This document shows positions 16,531 through 25,614 of a stretch of DNA of 64,000 nt, in pieces (position 1 is the first letter of the stretch; each line of letters opens with the position of its first letter). Under the pieces are notes generated by a model that saw only the letters and a list, made by a program, of their open reading frames with translations, was not told the origin of the DNA and made no database searches. The position numbers and the translations under genes are program-made. The stretch comes from Crossiella sp. S99.2 (GTDB lineage Bacteria > Actinomycetota > Actinomycetes > Mycobacteriales > Pseudonocardiaceae). Location: the NCBI RefSeq assembly GCF_023094165.1, contig NZ_JALMDK010000004.1, positions 841,236 to 905,235 of the forward strand, written 5' to 3'.

Positions 16531-16860
16531 TCAGCCGCCGCGCATCCGGCGGGCGGCCTCGGCGAGGCTCTCGGGAGTGATGCCGATCAGCGACAGAGCC
16601 TGGCCGGCGTCCGCGCCGGTGGCGTCGCTGAGCCGTACGAGCCGGGACATCCGCACGCCGATCACCGGGGCCGCAGTGTGCTCGAAGTGCTCGCCCGGGT
16701 AGCCCGTCTCGTACCGCAGCACCTCTTCGGGCTCCATGTCGGCGCGGGTGGCGGCCTCCATGACCGACAGTCCCGCCTTCTCCCTGGCTGCGGTCAGGAA
16801 CGGGCCCAACGGCCAGCCGGGATGAACTCGCCGGTGTGGTGAAGGCATCTGATCAGGCAT
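16531..16860 (-). CDS. XRE-family helix-turn-helix regulator
   Basis: 109 aa from ATG 16860. Residues ~15-60 are a Cro/C1-type helix-turn-helix: GPFLTAAREKAGLSVMEAAT, RADMEPEEVLRYETG. A second helical segment (MSRLVRLSDATGADAGQALS) follows. No ribosome binding site, but GATACT eight bases upstream could be a -10 for a leaderless mRNA. DNA target unknown. Confidence 0.65.
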   Translation of the reverse strand: MPDQMPSPHRRVHPGWPLGPFLTAAREKAGLSVMEAATRADMEPEEVLRYETGYPGEHFEHTAAPVIGVRMSRLVRLSDATGADAGQALSLIGITPESLAEAARRMRGG

Positions 16861-17119
16861 GACCCCAGTATCCACAGAGGATGTCACCGGCAGGTTCGAC
16901 GACGGAGGTCCGCGGCCCGGCATTCCTGAACGTGACTTGCAATGTCAGGTGGCCGGATCTCGCCAGGGTCAGTTGCCGTGGTGCATGTGGGGCAGCGCAT
17001 GACCGCGTGGCCGGCTGGGTCGGGACATCGTTGACGGCAGGCCCTCACCAGTTGCGGTGCGGAGAGAAGTCCCTGCCGTAGCGAGCCACGAGACCGGCCC
17101 GTGGTGTACCTGGGATCGG

Positions 17120-17935
17120 TTACCGCCGCAGGGACAGCAGTGTCTCAGCCAGGTTGTGCAACTCGCGGAGGATCGCCATCCGATAGGCGCCTTGTGTGTC
17201 GACAACGGGTGTTCCGTCAACACGAAAGTGATCGAGCACGACGCGGGCGCCGGCCACCAGAGCTGCTTGGAAGTAGCGGTCGAGCAGGGAGGGACCATGG
17301 AGATCCTGTGCGGTGTCGAGGTGGAGCCCTGGCTGTCGGTCGCTCGCCCGCGGTTCAGGCGTATCCGCCGGGGCACACTCACCGGATGTCATGCTGGTGC
17401 TGGGGTCCAGCATCCACGTCTGGAACGGCGTGGGCGGGCGGGCGTTCATCGCGAGCCGGTAGTCGACTCGCGCCACGGCTCTGGCCCAGGGTGGCAAGGG
17501 TGTCGATGTGGCGTGATCCGGTGTGGGCCCTGCAGGCGGCGTGTTCGTGGGAACGGCAGCCGGGTGGCGGGTCAGTGTGAACAGTGCGGCCGCGCAGGTT
17601 TTGACTGCGGCGTGGATGTCCTCCTCGAGTGGGCCGTGGGGGTTGAGGTAGGGCCGGGTGTCCACTTGGAAGAATTCCAGCATTTCGTGGACGAACTCGT
17701 TGAAGGCCATGGAGAAGTAGTGCGCGAGCCAGGCCTGTTCGGGAATGGATTCGTCGTGCTCGCAGGGACCGGACTGGTGCCAGTCGCCGATGTTGATCCG
17801 TTGCCCGGTGGGGTCGTAGGCGCAGGGCATTTCGGGGCTGATGAGCAGGTCCGGCTCGAACAGGCGGGGCTCGTAGGTCTCGATGGTCAGCCGGTAGCTG
17901 AGGCGATCCGCGCAGGTGTGTCCTGTGGTCTGCAT
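17120..17935 (-). CDS. 271-aa protein of unknown function
   Basis: Start taken at ATG 17935 (MQTTGHTCADRLSYRLTIET). Segments include PEMPCAYDPTGQRINIGDWH, QAWLAHYFSMAFNEFVHEML, PYLNPHGPLEEDIHAAVKTC and a helical C-terminus (QAALVAGARVVLDHFRVDGT, MAILRELHNLAETLLSLRR), linked by a Pro-rich region at ~130-150. Possible two-domain soluble protein. A GTG twelve bases upstream is an alternative start. No homologous family recognised. Confidence 0.65.
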   Translation of the reverse strand: MQTTGHTCADRLSYRLTIETYEPRLFEPDLLISPEMPCAYDPTGQRINIGDWHQSGPCEHDESIPEQAWLAHYFSMAFNEFVHEMLEFFQVDTRPYLNPHGPLEEDIHAAVKTCAAALFTLTRHPAAVPTNTPPAGPTPDHATSTPLPPWARAVARVDYRLAMNARPPTPFQTWMLDPSTSMTSGECAPADTPEPRASDRQPGLHLDTAQDLHGPSLLDRYFQAALVAGARVVLDHFRVDGTPVVDTQGAYRMAILRELHNLAETLLSLRR

Positions 17936-18098
17936 GGTGGGTGTCACCGCGGTTCTGGCGCTGGCCGTGTGGGCATCACGGCATGAGGTGTCCAGGTGGG
18001 TGTGTCGGAGGGGTCTAGCCGCTTCGGCACCGAGTCTTGTCAGCGGTGAGCAGGCTGGGAGGTGAGGGTGATGGTCAGGAACCATTGCAGGACAGCGG

Positions 18099-18542
18099 TT
18101 ACGGCACGGTGGAGGCGGGGTGGGTGTTGTCCGTGGCGGCGTGTGTCTCGCCCGCGGTGATCGTCTGTGCCAGGGTCTGGGCGTACTGGCGGAGGCTCTT
18201 CGAGGGGGAGGTGAAGTCGTGGAGCATGATGTCGGCCAACGCTTGAGCCTCCGGGGTGCCCTGTCCGTGCAAGGCCACAGCCTTGGCCCAGACTGTCAGC
18301 AGGTGCCGGGCGGCGAAGTAGGCATCGGCGAGTTCGGCATCGCTGTACCGGGGCCTGTTCTCCAGGGAAGAACAGGGAACGCGGAGGGAGGTGATTGCGG
18401 TGTCCAGCCGCGTGATCACTTCGGCGCAGGTGGCCTGGATGCCGCGGATGTGTGCTGGGCTGCGCGGGTGGTGTGCCACGTGGTGAACGGGGCCGATGGC
18501 CCGATCTATCGCAGCGCCCCAGCTTTCGACTGCCACAGTCAC
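18099..18542 (-). CDS. 147-aa helical protein of unknown function
   Basis: GTG 18542 preceded by AAGGAGGA at eight bases. All-helical: ESWGAAIDRAIGPVHHVAHH, RGIQATCAEVITRLDTAITS, DAELADAYFAARHLLTVWAK, then QALADIMLHDFTSPSKSLRQ. Composition suggests a four-helix bundle. No catalytic motif. It lies in line with the 17935 and 19518 genes. Confidence 0.65.
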   Translation of the reverse strand: MTVAVESWGAAIDRAIGPVHHVAHHPRSPAHIRGIQATCAEVITRLDTAITSLRVPCSSLENRPRYSDAELADAYFAARHLLTVWAKAVALHGQGTPEAQALADIMLHDFTSPSKSLRQYAQTLAQTITAGETHAATDNTHPASTVP

Positions 18543-18621
18543 AATCCTGTCCTCCTTCACCGTGGGAAGCGCTTGAGCATCGTCGGCGCACACCGGTCCC
18601 GGACGGCGGCAGCGGCCGCTG

Positions 18622-19518
18622 TCACTGCCGGCCCTGATCAGGTTTGACGATGGCCTGAAACTCGACGCGGATCTCCGAGGCGTCCAGGGGCCAATCCTCG
18701 ATCGAGTCACCGCCGTCGCCGGGCAGCATCGTCAAGGCGCCCTCGTGGCTGCTGCATTCACCGCACACCCGGATGCAGCGGTCGGGTGTCATCCGGGACC
18801 GGCCGGGAAACTGGCCGAGTGCCGCGCCACAGCGGGGACACATGCCTTTGGCCAGCTTCGCCAAGATGGCATTGGTGGCGCGGGTCGCCTTGTCACCGGT
18901 GACACCACCCGCTCGCAGGGCCGTGGTGATGCAGTCACGATGCGCCTGCACGCCTGGTGCTGTGCCGGTGGCGTCTGGGGCCGGGGTCTGCGCATCGAGC
19001 CAGGACAGGATGGCGTCGATGTGTTCGCGCTGCAGGCCGCGGCCGGGGTCGGTCTCGATGAGCAGGGTGGGGATGCCCTCCTCGTCGCGCCGGTCCTCTG
19101 CCCAGCCGTGCTCTTTGCCGCCGTAGACATCGTCGATCCAGACCAGTGGACGGCGATCTATCCAGCGGCGGATCGGGCCCAGCTTGGCTGACCAGCCGAA
19201 GCCCGGCGCCTGGTTAGGCACCTCGATGACGGGCAGTGCGGGCAGTTCCAGACGGGGGGCGATCCATTCCGATGCGCGGTGTCCCCAACTGGTGGCCCAC
19301 GCGATGTCGATGTCTCGGGCGAGCAGCTCACGAAGCCAGAACCCATGCTCGGGATTCAGCCACACGGGGCCGCTGGCGGGCATGCCGTCCGGACCGGGGC
19401 CGTCGTAGTGGTGTTCGTGATATCCCAGTGATCGCAGCGCTTCGTGGCCTCCGAGGATGTGCCGGGGATCTGCGGCCAGTACCCCGTCGACGTCTAGTGC
19501 TAGACCGGGCCTGTTCAT
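18622..19518 (-). CDS. HAD-like protein with C-terminal zinc ribbon
   Basis: 298 aa from ATG 19518 with AAAGGTG upstream. Residues 1-170 show HAD features: LALDVDGVLAADP (motif I DVDGV), IDIAWATSWGHRA (motif II Thr/Ser), LVWIDDVYGG (motif IV-like DD). This matches the 'HAD domain in Swiss Army Knife RNA repair' type often seen in actinobacteria. After a linker comes a four-cysteine ribbon, MCPRCGAALG ... CIRVCGECSS, which could bind zinc and nucleic acid. Phosphatase activity on nucleic acid ends or nucleotides is inference. Confidence 0.75.
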   Translation of the reverse strand: MNRPGLALDVDGVLAADPRHILGGHEALRSLGYHEHHYDGPGPDGMPASGPVWLNPEHGFWLRELLARDIDIAWATSWGHRASEWIAPRLELPALPVIEVPNQAPGFGWSAKLGPIRRWIDRRPLVWIDDVYGGKEHGWAEDRRDEEGIPTLLIETDPGRGLQREHIDAILSWLDAQTPAPDATGTAPGVQAHRDCITTALRAGGVTGDKATRATNAILAKLAKGMCPRCGAALGQFPGRSRMTPDRCIRVCGECSSHEGALTMLPGDGGDSIEDWPLDASEIRVEFQAIVKPDQGRQ

Positions 19519-20012
19519 GGTGCACCTTTGCTGTTGGTGATCGGTCGCGGCAACCGTCCTGGGTGGTGTCGCCAGGGTATCGGGTCGTACCTGGTGGCCC
19601 CGACATAGCAGAGTCCGGTGGCTGCGGGCTGGGGTCCAGATGGGCACGGGCTGGTCGGCTGCGGACCTGGGACGGCGCTGCACTCGGTGCTGGAGCCTGT
19701 CGATCGCGACGCGCTCTCGGCGACGACGGCGCAACCTGCAACGTCGGGCTCGGTGCTGGCAGGGCCCGGCAGGCTACCTGCGGCTGTCGCGGGTGCCACC
19801 GCGTTGCTCGGGCGCAGCGGGTGAAAGACCAGGGTTGTCGAGACAAGGCTCCGATGCTGTGGCGTGGAGCGCCGGGGCACCGGGTCCCTCGCCTGCCTGC
19901 TCGTGGCGGCGTTGCCGGCGGATGCTCCGCAGCGTGGTTCGCCCGCTAGCATCGCTGTTCTCCCAGACCACCGTCGAGGTGACCGCGGGGTCAGGATGTG
20001 AAGGGCAGGTCG
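19519..20012. other. Divergent intergenic region, no gene seen
   Basis: Lies between the divergently transcribed HAD-like gene and the UPF0489 gene and must hold both promoters. No frame is convincing. Confidence 0.5.
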
Positions 20013-20804
20013 GTGACGCTGCAGGATCAGAGCTGGCACGTCGGGGATTCAACCCTGCTGGTGATCGATATGGACTTCTTCTTTCCCAACCCTGCCTTGG
20101 CGGCCCAGGCCCAGCATGAGCACTCTCTGCTGTATGACTGGGGGCACGAGGAAAATGCGTTCATGACCGGACCGGTGTGGGACTCGCGCGCGGCCCAGTT
20201 CCTGGCCCGCGAACTCCCGTTGCCGCCGTTGGCCGGATGGGAAGAGTTCTGGGACCGCTTCCCGGATTTGCACGACGTTCCTCTGTGGTTTGCCAACTCC
20301 AACCTGCATGCCGGTGACATGTTTCCCGGTGATGTGGAGGCGTGGAAGCGGGTGGTGTTGTTCGACGCCCACCACGACTGCGGTTACCGGGTCGGCTCGC
20401 TGGAGGACTTCGCAGTCCAGCCTCGGTTCTCTTGCGAGGATTGGATGCTGCGGCACGCTGTACGTGGCTCGGCGCTGGAGGTCCGCTACCCGAGGTGGCG
20501 GCCGCAGGCCATCGAGCAGGAGCCGTTGCCCCGTGGTGTCGAGGTGACGCGGGTCATCGATGACGGCGGCCTGGTTGTGGATGTGGTTCCGGATGCGGTG
20601 TTCGTGTGTATGTCACACGGTTGGGTGCCACCGTGGTGCGATGAGCAGGTTGAGGAGTTCCTCGACCGCTACCCGGGTGTGATCGTCGGCCAGATCGATG
20701 AAGACCCCGTGATCCGCGCCTTCTGTTTGGACAGTGTGGCCGCTGAGGCTGCCAGCTGGCACAGCCTGCGCGAGGAGGCCATCCGCCGGTCGCAGTCAGG
20801 CTGA
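20013..20804 (+). CDS. UPF0489 / peptide-arginase-like ureohydrolase-fold protein
   Basis: 263 aa. GTG 20013 has AAGGG seven bases upstream; GTG 19998 is a less well placed alternative. Metal-ligand motifs of the arginase fold are visible: VVLFDAHHDCGYR (DAHxD, ~113), an earlier His in SNLHAG, and IVGQIDEDPV near the C-terminus (DxD). N-terminal LLVIDMDFFFP and SCEDWMLRHAV also fit UPF0489, the family of post-translational arginases such as OspR that convert peptide Arg to ornithine. No precursor peptide is adjacent, so the substrate is open. One of the few plus-strand genes in the left half. Confidence 0.65.
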   Translation: MTLQDQSWHVGDSTLLVIDMDFFFPNPALAAQAQHEHSLLYDWGHEENAFMTGPVWDSRAAQFLARELPLPPLAGWEEFWDRFPDLHDVPLWFANSNLHAGDMFPGDVEAWKRVVLFDAHHDCGYRVGSLEDFAVQPRFSCEDWMLRHAVRGSALEVRYPRWRPQAIEQEPLPRGVEVTRVIDDGGLVVDVVPDAVFVCMSHGWVPPWCDEQVEEFLDRYPGVIVGQIDEDPVIRAFCLDSVAAEAASWHSLREEAIRRSQSG

Positions 20805-21012
20805 GAGTGGCTGCGTGCGACACCTCTAGCCTGCCACGGATGCAGTTGCGCCGGGACCGCACTCAGAGGCTGATCAACGAAGTCATGTCGGTGATGCGAT
20901 CAGTCACATTCCTCGGCGCAGTCGAGGTGTTCGGTGGCGCTGTTGTCTTGACGCCAGCGGGCGGTGACTGGCCACGAGAGACCGCGAGGCCAGCGAGTTG
21001 ACCACCTTCAAG

Positions 21013-21042
21013 GCTGGGCGGCCTCCTGGGTGACCGCCCAGC
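21013..21042. terminator. Bidirectional terminator-like hairpin between convergent genes
   Basis: GCTGGGCGG at 21013-21021 pairs perfectly with 21034-21042 around a 12-nt loop. It sits between the convergent UPF0489 and acyltransferase genes. Confidence 0.55.
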
Positions 21043-21137
21043 ACATCGAGATCGTGACCTTGCTGGCCGTGCTCGCCTGACACAGCAACGTGAGCATGCT
21101 GGCGTCGGTGTGCCCGTCGGATCGGTGACGGCCTGGC

Positions 21138-21845
21138 CTACCGGCTCGTGGGTGCTTCCACAGGCCGTGGGGGAACCCACCCACTATCCGGGTCATAACG
21201 GCGCTTCACCTGAGCCGGGCTTCCCGCCAGAACAGCGAAGTCCGGGTATTCGCCCCGGGCAACCACGGAGTTCGCGGCGACCAAGGTGTTCCGCCCGATG
21301 CGAGCACCGGCCAGTACTGTCACGTTCCGGCCGATACTGCAACCCGACCCGATCGACACCGGACGACTTTCTGGCGGCCACTGATCATGGATTGGCTGGT
21401 CAACGAGATCATACCGGTGATTCTGATCAGTCACAAAGCAGTCTGGAGCAAACCACGTTACGTCACCGATCTCCACATGCAGATGTGCGATTAGTTGGAA
21501 ATACCGGCCGAACCCGCACCGCTCGCCGATTGTGATGATCGGTTCGGTGCCGCGCGGTCCCGTGTCGAGTCTGTCCTGACCCTCGATCATGCCGACCGAC
21601 AGCACTGCAAAGGGGCCGACTTCGGTGTTCGACCCCAACGAAATCCAGTCCGTGTTCTGCAAGAGCAACTGCGGAAACTCGATCCTGCTGCCAGGGCCGA
21701 AGCTTCGGAACCGAGCCGCCTCGGGGTCGTCTTCAGTGATCGTACCGACCTCTCTCGCCCACGACCACACCTGCCGGACCACGCTTCCCGCACTAGGGTT
21801 CGCCATGAGCTCACGCAGAGTCCAGTCCCCAATCTCCTTGTCCAC
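21138..21845 (-). CDS. Hexapeptide-repeat (left-handed beta-helix) acyltransferase
   Basis: 235 aa from GTG 21845. The C-terminal half has the hexapeptide pattern and CAT/Maa-type ending: SIGSGCSIGRNVTVLAGARI, GRNTLVAANSVVARGEYPDF, AVLAGSPAQVKRRY. Earlier turns include TEPIITIGERCGFGRYFQLI and HVEIGDVTWFAPDCFVTDQN with the HRY/DQPIHDQ loop carrying a likely catalytic His. Such enzymes transfer acetyl or related acyl groups to sugars or other small acceptors. No sugar-biosynthesis neighbours, so the acceptor is unknown. Confidence 0.8.
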   Translation of the reverse strand: MDKEIGDWTLRELMANPSAGSVVRQVWSWAREVGTITEDDPEAARFRSFGPGSRIEFPQLLLQNTDWISLGSNTEVGPFAVLSVGMIEGQDRLDTGPRGTEPIITIGERCGFGRYFQLIAHLHVEIGDVTWFAPDCFVTDQNHRYDLVDQPIHDQWPPESRPVSIGSGCSIGRNVTVLAGARIGRNTLVAANSVVARGEYPDFAVLAGSPAQVKRRYDPDSGWVPPRPVEAPTSR

Positions 21846-21888
21846 CCAAGCAACCTACAACCGACTCATTCGCATGACCTGCCCGCCG

Positions 21889-22225
21889 TCAGTCGGTGTT
21901 CTCGGAGTTGTTCGCAGCTGCGACCTCGTCTTCGACGTGACGCGCTTCCCTGAGCATGGAGGTCGCAAGCATTACGGAGATGAGGGCCTTGACGGCGGCG
22001 AACTGGGTTAGGTCGGCCTGGTGAGCCGTAGCATGCCGATTGAAACGAGAAGCGTGGGCTCATCACTTTGACCGTTGAAGTACTTACGAGCCGCGCCTCA
22101 CGCGGGACAGGAACCTCCCCCGTCGCCTGACGCAAGCGGAGTGAGCGGTCGAACTCGTCCTGGAGCACGCGATGGGCAATCTTGCTGTTGCAGGGCACCC
22201 CGAACAGCGCCTGCGTGGCGGTCAC
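21889..22225 (-). pseudogene. Frameshifted small gene
   Basis: GTG 22225 with GAGG six bases upstream begins MTATQALFGVPCNSKIAHRV and LQDEFDRSLRLRQATGEVPV. The frame then degrades, while another frame from about 22065 continues convincingly as AHQADLTQFAAVKALISVML and ATSMLREARHVEDEVAAANN before a stop at 21889. A frameshift near 22065 is needed for one product of ~110 aa. Function unknown. It lies between the ParB-like and acyltransferase genes. Confidence 0.45.
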
Positions 22226-22265
22226 AGGTTTCCTCAGGCGTGGTGGCGAGCATGTGGCACGACGG

Positions 22266-22299
22266 CTGGTGGGGCCGCCCATGCGGGCAGCCCCACCAG
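22266..22299 (-). terminator. Terminator-like hairpin after the ParB-like gene
   Basis: CTGGTGGGGC/GCCCCACCAG plus GCCC/GGGC with one mismatch and an ATGC loop, 69-102 nt beyond the ParB-like stop. Confidence 0.65.
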
Positions 22300-22367
22300 G
22301 AACGGTCAGGCGGTCAGGTCCGTCTGGTAGTCGTGCTCGGCTGATGCGGCTCCGGCCTCGTTCGGGG

Positions 22368-24173
22368 TCACCGTGCGTCAGAGACCTCGGTGGCGTCGCC
22401 GTCAGTGGGCAGATCCTCGCCGTCGGCCAGAGGCTCGTCGTCGGCGCCAGGGTCCTCGTCGTCCAGGGTGGCTTCGACCTCGATCTCGTCCTCCACCGCG
22501 GCGGCCAGGGCCGCGTCCACCGGCTCGGACCGATCGAGCACCAGCATTTCCACCTCGGAGGGCACCCAGTCGGCGGGTCCGGAGGGCTCCAGCGTCTGCA
22601 GCTTGAGCGTGCGGAGCTTGGCGAAGTAGGCGATCTCCTCCTCGTTGGGGTTCTCCCACGTCCTGCGGCGGCTGACGCCTTGTTCCAGTGCGGCAAGCAC
22701 CATGACCATGCTGATCACGCGGGCCCGCTCCGGCTTGGCCTTGAGGATCTCCGCCCTGAGCGCGGCCCTATTGCCGTTACCGGCGAACTTGCTGTCCCAG
22801 CCCAGCAGCGTCAGCGCCAGGCGGTGCCCCCGGCCCGCGGCGTCGGCGTAGCGAGCGCTGCTGGCTCGCATCGCCTCCAGCCAGGTGTCCTCGGCCTGCG
22901 ACAGGGTGCGTCGCTTGGCGAATAGCTCCAGCGCCTCCATCCGCTTGATCGTGGCCGAGTCCCACGCCTTGCCCTGGGCGATCACCGTCTTGCGGTACCG
23001 CTTCTGCTCCGCGGTCATCGGGCCCGTCTGGACGGCGCTGCCGGTGGGGTAAGTGGGGCGTTCAATGAGGGTCTTGCCGGGCTCGGCGTTGCGCTCGGCG
23101 TGCTTGTGCCGCTGGAAGTCGGTGCAGACGTGGATGACGGTGACCGTGCCTTCCTTGTCCGGCCACACGCGGTGAAAGGTCAGGTAGGCGGCGTGGCCGG
23201 GGCAGGTGGCATGCCGTTTGATGCTCAGCGTGCCGCCTGGCTTGGTTTTGGCGGTGGGGCGCAGGTCGGCGAGCTGGCGGATCTGCGGGCCGCGGAGGGT
23301 ATCTGGGGGTTCGATGACTGTCAGGCCCTGCTCGGCCAGTTCCGCGGCCGCGGCCGCCAGCGCCACACGTTCGGTGCGCGCCACACGCAGCCGCTGGGCG
23401 ATGTTGTGGATCTGGCCGGGGTTGGTCTGGGCGCATTCGGTCAGCTCCTCGACCGCCGCGCTCTCGTCGCCGTAGGCCTCGAATTCGGCGATCACCGCAC
23501 TCTCGGACAGTCCCAGCACGCCCTGATGGGCCAGCTCGGCGGCGTGGGTGCTTTGTGCGACCGCCATGAGGACGGCGGCGTCGTCATTTTTCAGCCGCAG
23601 CCGCTTGCCTACCGTCACGGGCTCGACCCCCAGTTCCAGCAGGCCCTGAACGGTGCGCAGCTGGTCGGCCTGGGTCATAGCGAATCGCAGGAAATTTGCG
23701 CCGTGCTGTTCGACCATGCGCTCGATCGCGGTGGCCTTCTCGTCGGAGATGCCGTGGGCCTGGGCGATGACAAAGGCCTTCTTCCAGGACACCTCGCCGC
23801 TCTCGGTAGCTCGTTTCTTCGCCTTTCGCAGGCCGTAGGTCCGTACCTGCCCGTCGATCACGATCAACTGCCCGTGCGCGTCGTAGCGGGCGATGATCGG
23901 GATGGTGTTGCCTTGGTCGAGGAGGTCGGCGACGAAGTCTGCGTACTCCTCGTCCTGTGGGTCTTCCAAGCGCTGCGGGTCGAACAGTCGCACGTTGGGC
24001 CCGATGACCAGCTCGTCGGGGTCGACGTGCAGCAGCGTGTAGTCCTTGACCTCCTCCGCGCTGGTCGGCAGGACCAACTCGATTACCGTTGGGTCGATGT
24101 CGGGGGCGGTGACGTCCTGGAAGACGGTGTCGGACGGGATGGTGATGTCGGGGGCGAGTTCGGTCGTGGGCAT
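22368..24173 (-). CDS. ParB/RepB/Spo0J-family nuclease-like partition protein
   Basis: 601 aa from ATG 24173 with CTGGAGAA upstream. Residues ~55-170 carry the ParB N-terminal domain: LVIGPNVRLFDPQRLEDPQD, YADFVADLLDQGNTIPIIAR, HGQLIVIDGQVRTYGLRKAK (the dGxxR box), then helix-turn-helix-like TIERMVEQHGANF-region and GKRLRLKNDDAAVLMAVAQS. The C-terminal half has a Cys/His segment (KRHATCPGHAAY, VIHVCTDFQRHKH) and an acidic tail. No parA is adjacent and the protein is twice the usual ParB length, so it may be an element-specific regulator or replication helper. Confidence 0.8.
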   Translation of the reverse strand: MPTTELAPDITIPSDTVFQDVTAPDIDPTVIELVLPTSAEEVKDYTLLHVDPDELVIGPNVRLFDPQRLEDPQDEEYADFVADLLDQGNTIPIIARYDAHGQLIVIDGQVRTYGLRKAKKRATESGEVSWKKAFVIAQAHGISDEKATAIERMVEQHGANFLRFAMTQADQLRTVQGLLELGVEPVTVGKRLRLKNDDAAVLMAVAQSTHAAELAHQGVLGLSESAVIAEFEAYGDESAAVEELTECAQTNPGQIHNIAQRLRVARTERVALAAAAAELAEQGLTVIEPPDTLRGPQIRQLADLRPTAKTKPGGTLSIKRHATCPGHAAYLTFHRVWPDKEGTVTVIHVCTDFQRHKHAERNAEPGKTLIERPTYPTGSAVQTGPMTAEQKRYRKTVIAQGKAWDSATIKRMEALELFAKRRTLSQAEDTWLEAMRASSARYADAAGRGHRLALTLLGWDSKFAGNGNRAALRAEILKAKPERARVISMVMVLAALEQGVSRRRTWENPNEEEIAYFAKLRTLKLQTLEPSGPADWVPSEVEMLVLDRSEPVDAALAAAVEDEIEVEATLDDEDPGADDEPLADGEDLPTDGDATEVSDAR

Positions 24174-24816
24174 AGGGGTTCTCCAGTTCACGCGAGGATC
24201 GGAATAGAAAAATGGTGAAGAAATGGGGAAACGTGCTCCGCAGATACGGGGTTGAGTCGTGTGTGTGCTTGTCCCGGGGCGGGAGGGCACATGCCACAGC
24301 GCCATGGCCGGGTACAGGGCATCGCGGGCAAGGCCAGCCCACGCGTCTCGGATCGCCGTCTGGTGGCCCCGTGCAGGGCGGGAGACCTCCCCCGGTCCTT
24401 CTGGGGTGTCGCGGGCAGGATCGGGCGCGTGCGGCACAGCCAGGGCCGGTGGGCTCGGCTGACTGGTGTGGGATCGCGCGCAGCACGAGCGGGCGGCAGC
24501 GGGCCCGTGGTCTCGCCTGGTCGTGCTGTGGCGGTGCGGGTTCGGTCTTCGAGTTCAGCGAGCGGACGGGTGCCGGGCCGCGGGTCAATCCTGTTCGCGG
24601 ACCGGGGCCTGGTGACCAGAACATGCGGAATGAACATCCGCCGGAACGGGGTGCGCCCAGCCGTCACGGTCGTTGCTGGCAGAAAACGTCGGAGTTGGTG
24701 CCTGGCTCAATCCTGGACGACCTTTACCAGGAGGTGTTCGAGTCGCGGGCCGCTGATCGCGTTCGTGCCATCCGTCGGGCCGGCTGCCATTGGCCCAAAC
24801 ACGAGACTCCAGCGCA
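24174..24816. other. Long leader/intergenic region, no gene seen
   Basis: Contains GC-rich inverted-repeat segments (GGGCGGGAGG around 24275 against CCTCCCCC near 24390) in the position of a leader for the ParB-like gene, similar in placement to the structured elements, but the pairing is less regular. No frame is convincing. Confidence 0.4.
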
Positions 24817-25614
24817 CTACGGGCAACATGGGGGTGATGGCGTTGGGTTCCAGTCGCCAAGCCAGGCGTGCCGGCCGGTCTCGGCGAATTCGGTCCGTCG
24901 CTGTTGCCAGTCGGGCATCCAGAAGTGCATCCGCCGTTGCCATGGGCGGCCGTGTGGGCGTCCGCCGGGCTGGGTGGCGTGTGCCTGTTCGTGGACGAGC
25001 ACGTACTCGATGAGCCGCATCGGCAGGCCGAACACGGCCCAGTGCAGCGTGGTCTTGTGCTTCGGCGGGCCTTCGTAGATGCCCCAGCGGCGTCGGCCAA
25101 GGTCGCGAACCGCGTAGCTCAAGCCGGTGATGTGGCCATCCAGTTCGTACTGGCCTGCCTCACGGCGCAACCAGGCGAGCCCGGCTTGCCGGTACAGCCT
25201 GATCACCGCCCGGCGGGCCAGCTCTGGCCGCTGTCTGCGCGCGGTCAGGACGCCGTCGGGTGTGATCAGGGGCATCTGTGCGGCATCTGCGGGCGAGGCG
25301 TTGACGAGTTGGAGCCGGTAGCGCCGGCCGAGCAGGTCGAACTCTTCGCCGTCGACGAATTGTTTGACCGCGTGATCGGGGGCCAGCCGCGTGGCGGTGT
25401 CGACCTTCTCGGTGATCCATCGACGATGGCTGTAGACAACCCGCGCAACCTGTTCCGGGGCGGCCGTCGGCGGGATCAGCACCTCGACACCGCCTCCCGG
25501 ATTGACTTGGATGCCGGTCGTCCGGCGTCGAAGACGGATGGCCACCTCGACCTGCCATTCGGGCGGCAGGTCGAGGGCGGCCAGAGCGGCGCGGTAAGCG
25601 TCAGGGTCGGTCAT
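24817..25614 (-). CDS. YgjP-like (DUF45) zinc metallopeptidase
   Basis: 265 aa from ATG 25614, which overlaps the stop of the upstream DprA-like gene (ATGA). The family signature is LIEYVLVHEQAHATQPGG, an HExxH metal site, with a downstream His in PHGRPWQRRM as third ligand. Upstream PGGGVEVLIPPTAAPEQVAR and HRRWITEKVD match the YgjP N-terminal layout. Members often lie next to restriction or defence genes. Substrate unknown. The overlap implies coupled translation with DprA. Confidence 0.8.
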   Translation of the reverse strand: MTDPDAYRAALAALDLPPEWQVEVAIRLRRRTTGIQVNPGGGVEVLIPPTAAPEQVARVVYSHRRWITEKVDTATRLAPDHAVKQFVDGEEFDLLGRRYRLQLVNASPADAAQMPLITPDGVLTARRQRPELARRAVIRLYRQAGLAWLRREAGQYELDGHITGLSYAVRDLGRRRWGIYEGPPKHKTTLHWAVFGLPMRLIEYVLVHEQAHATQPGGRPHGRPWQRRMHFWMPDWQQRRTEFAETGRHAWLGDWNPTPSPPCCP

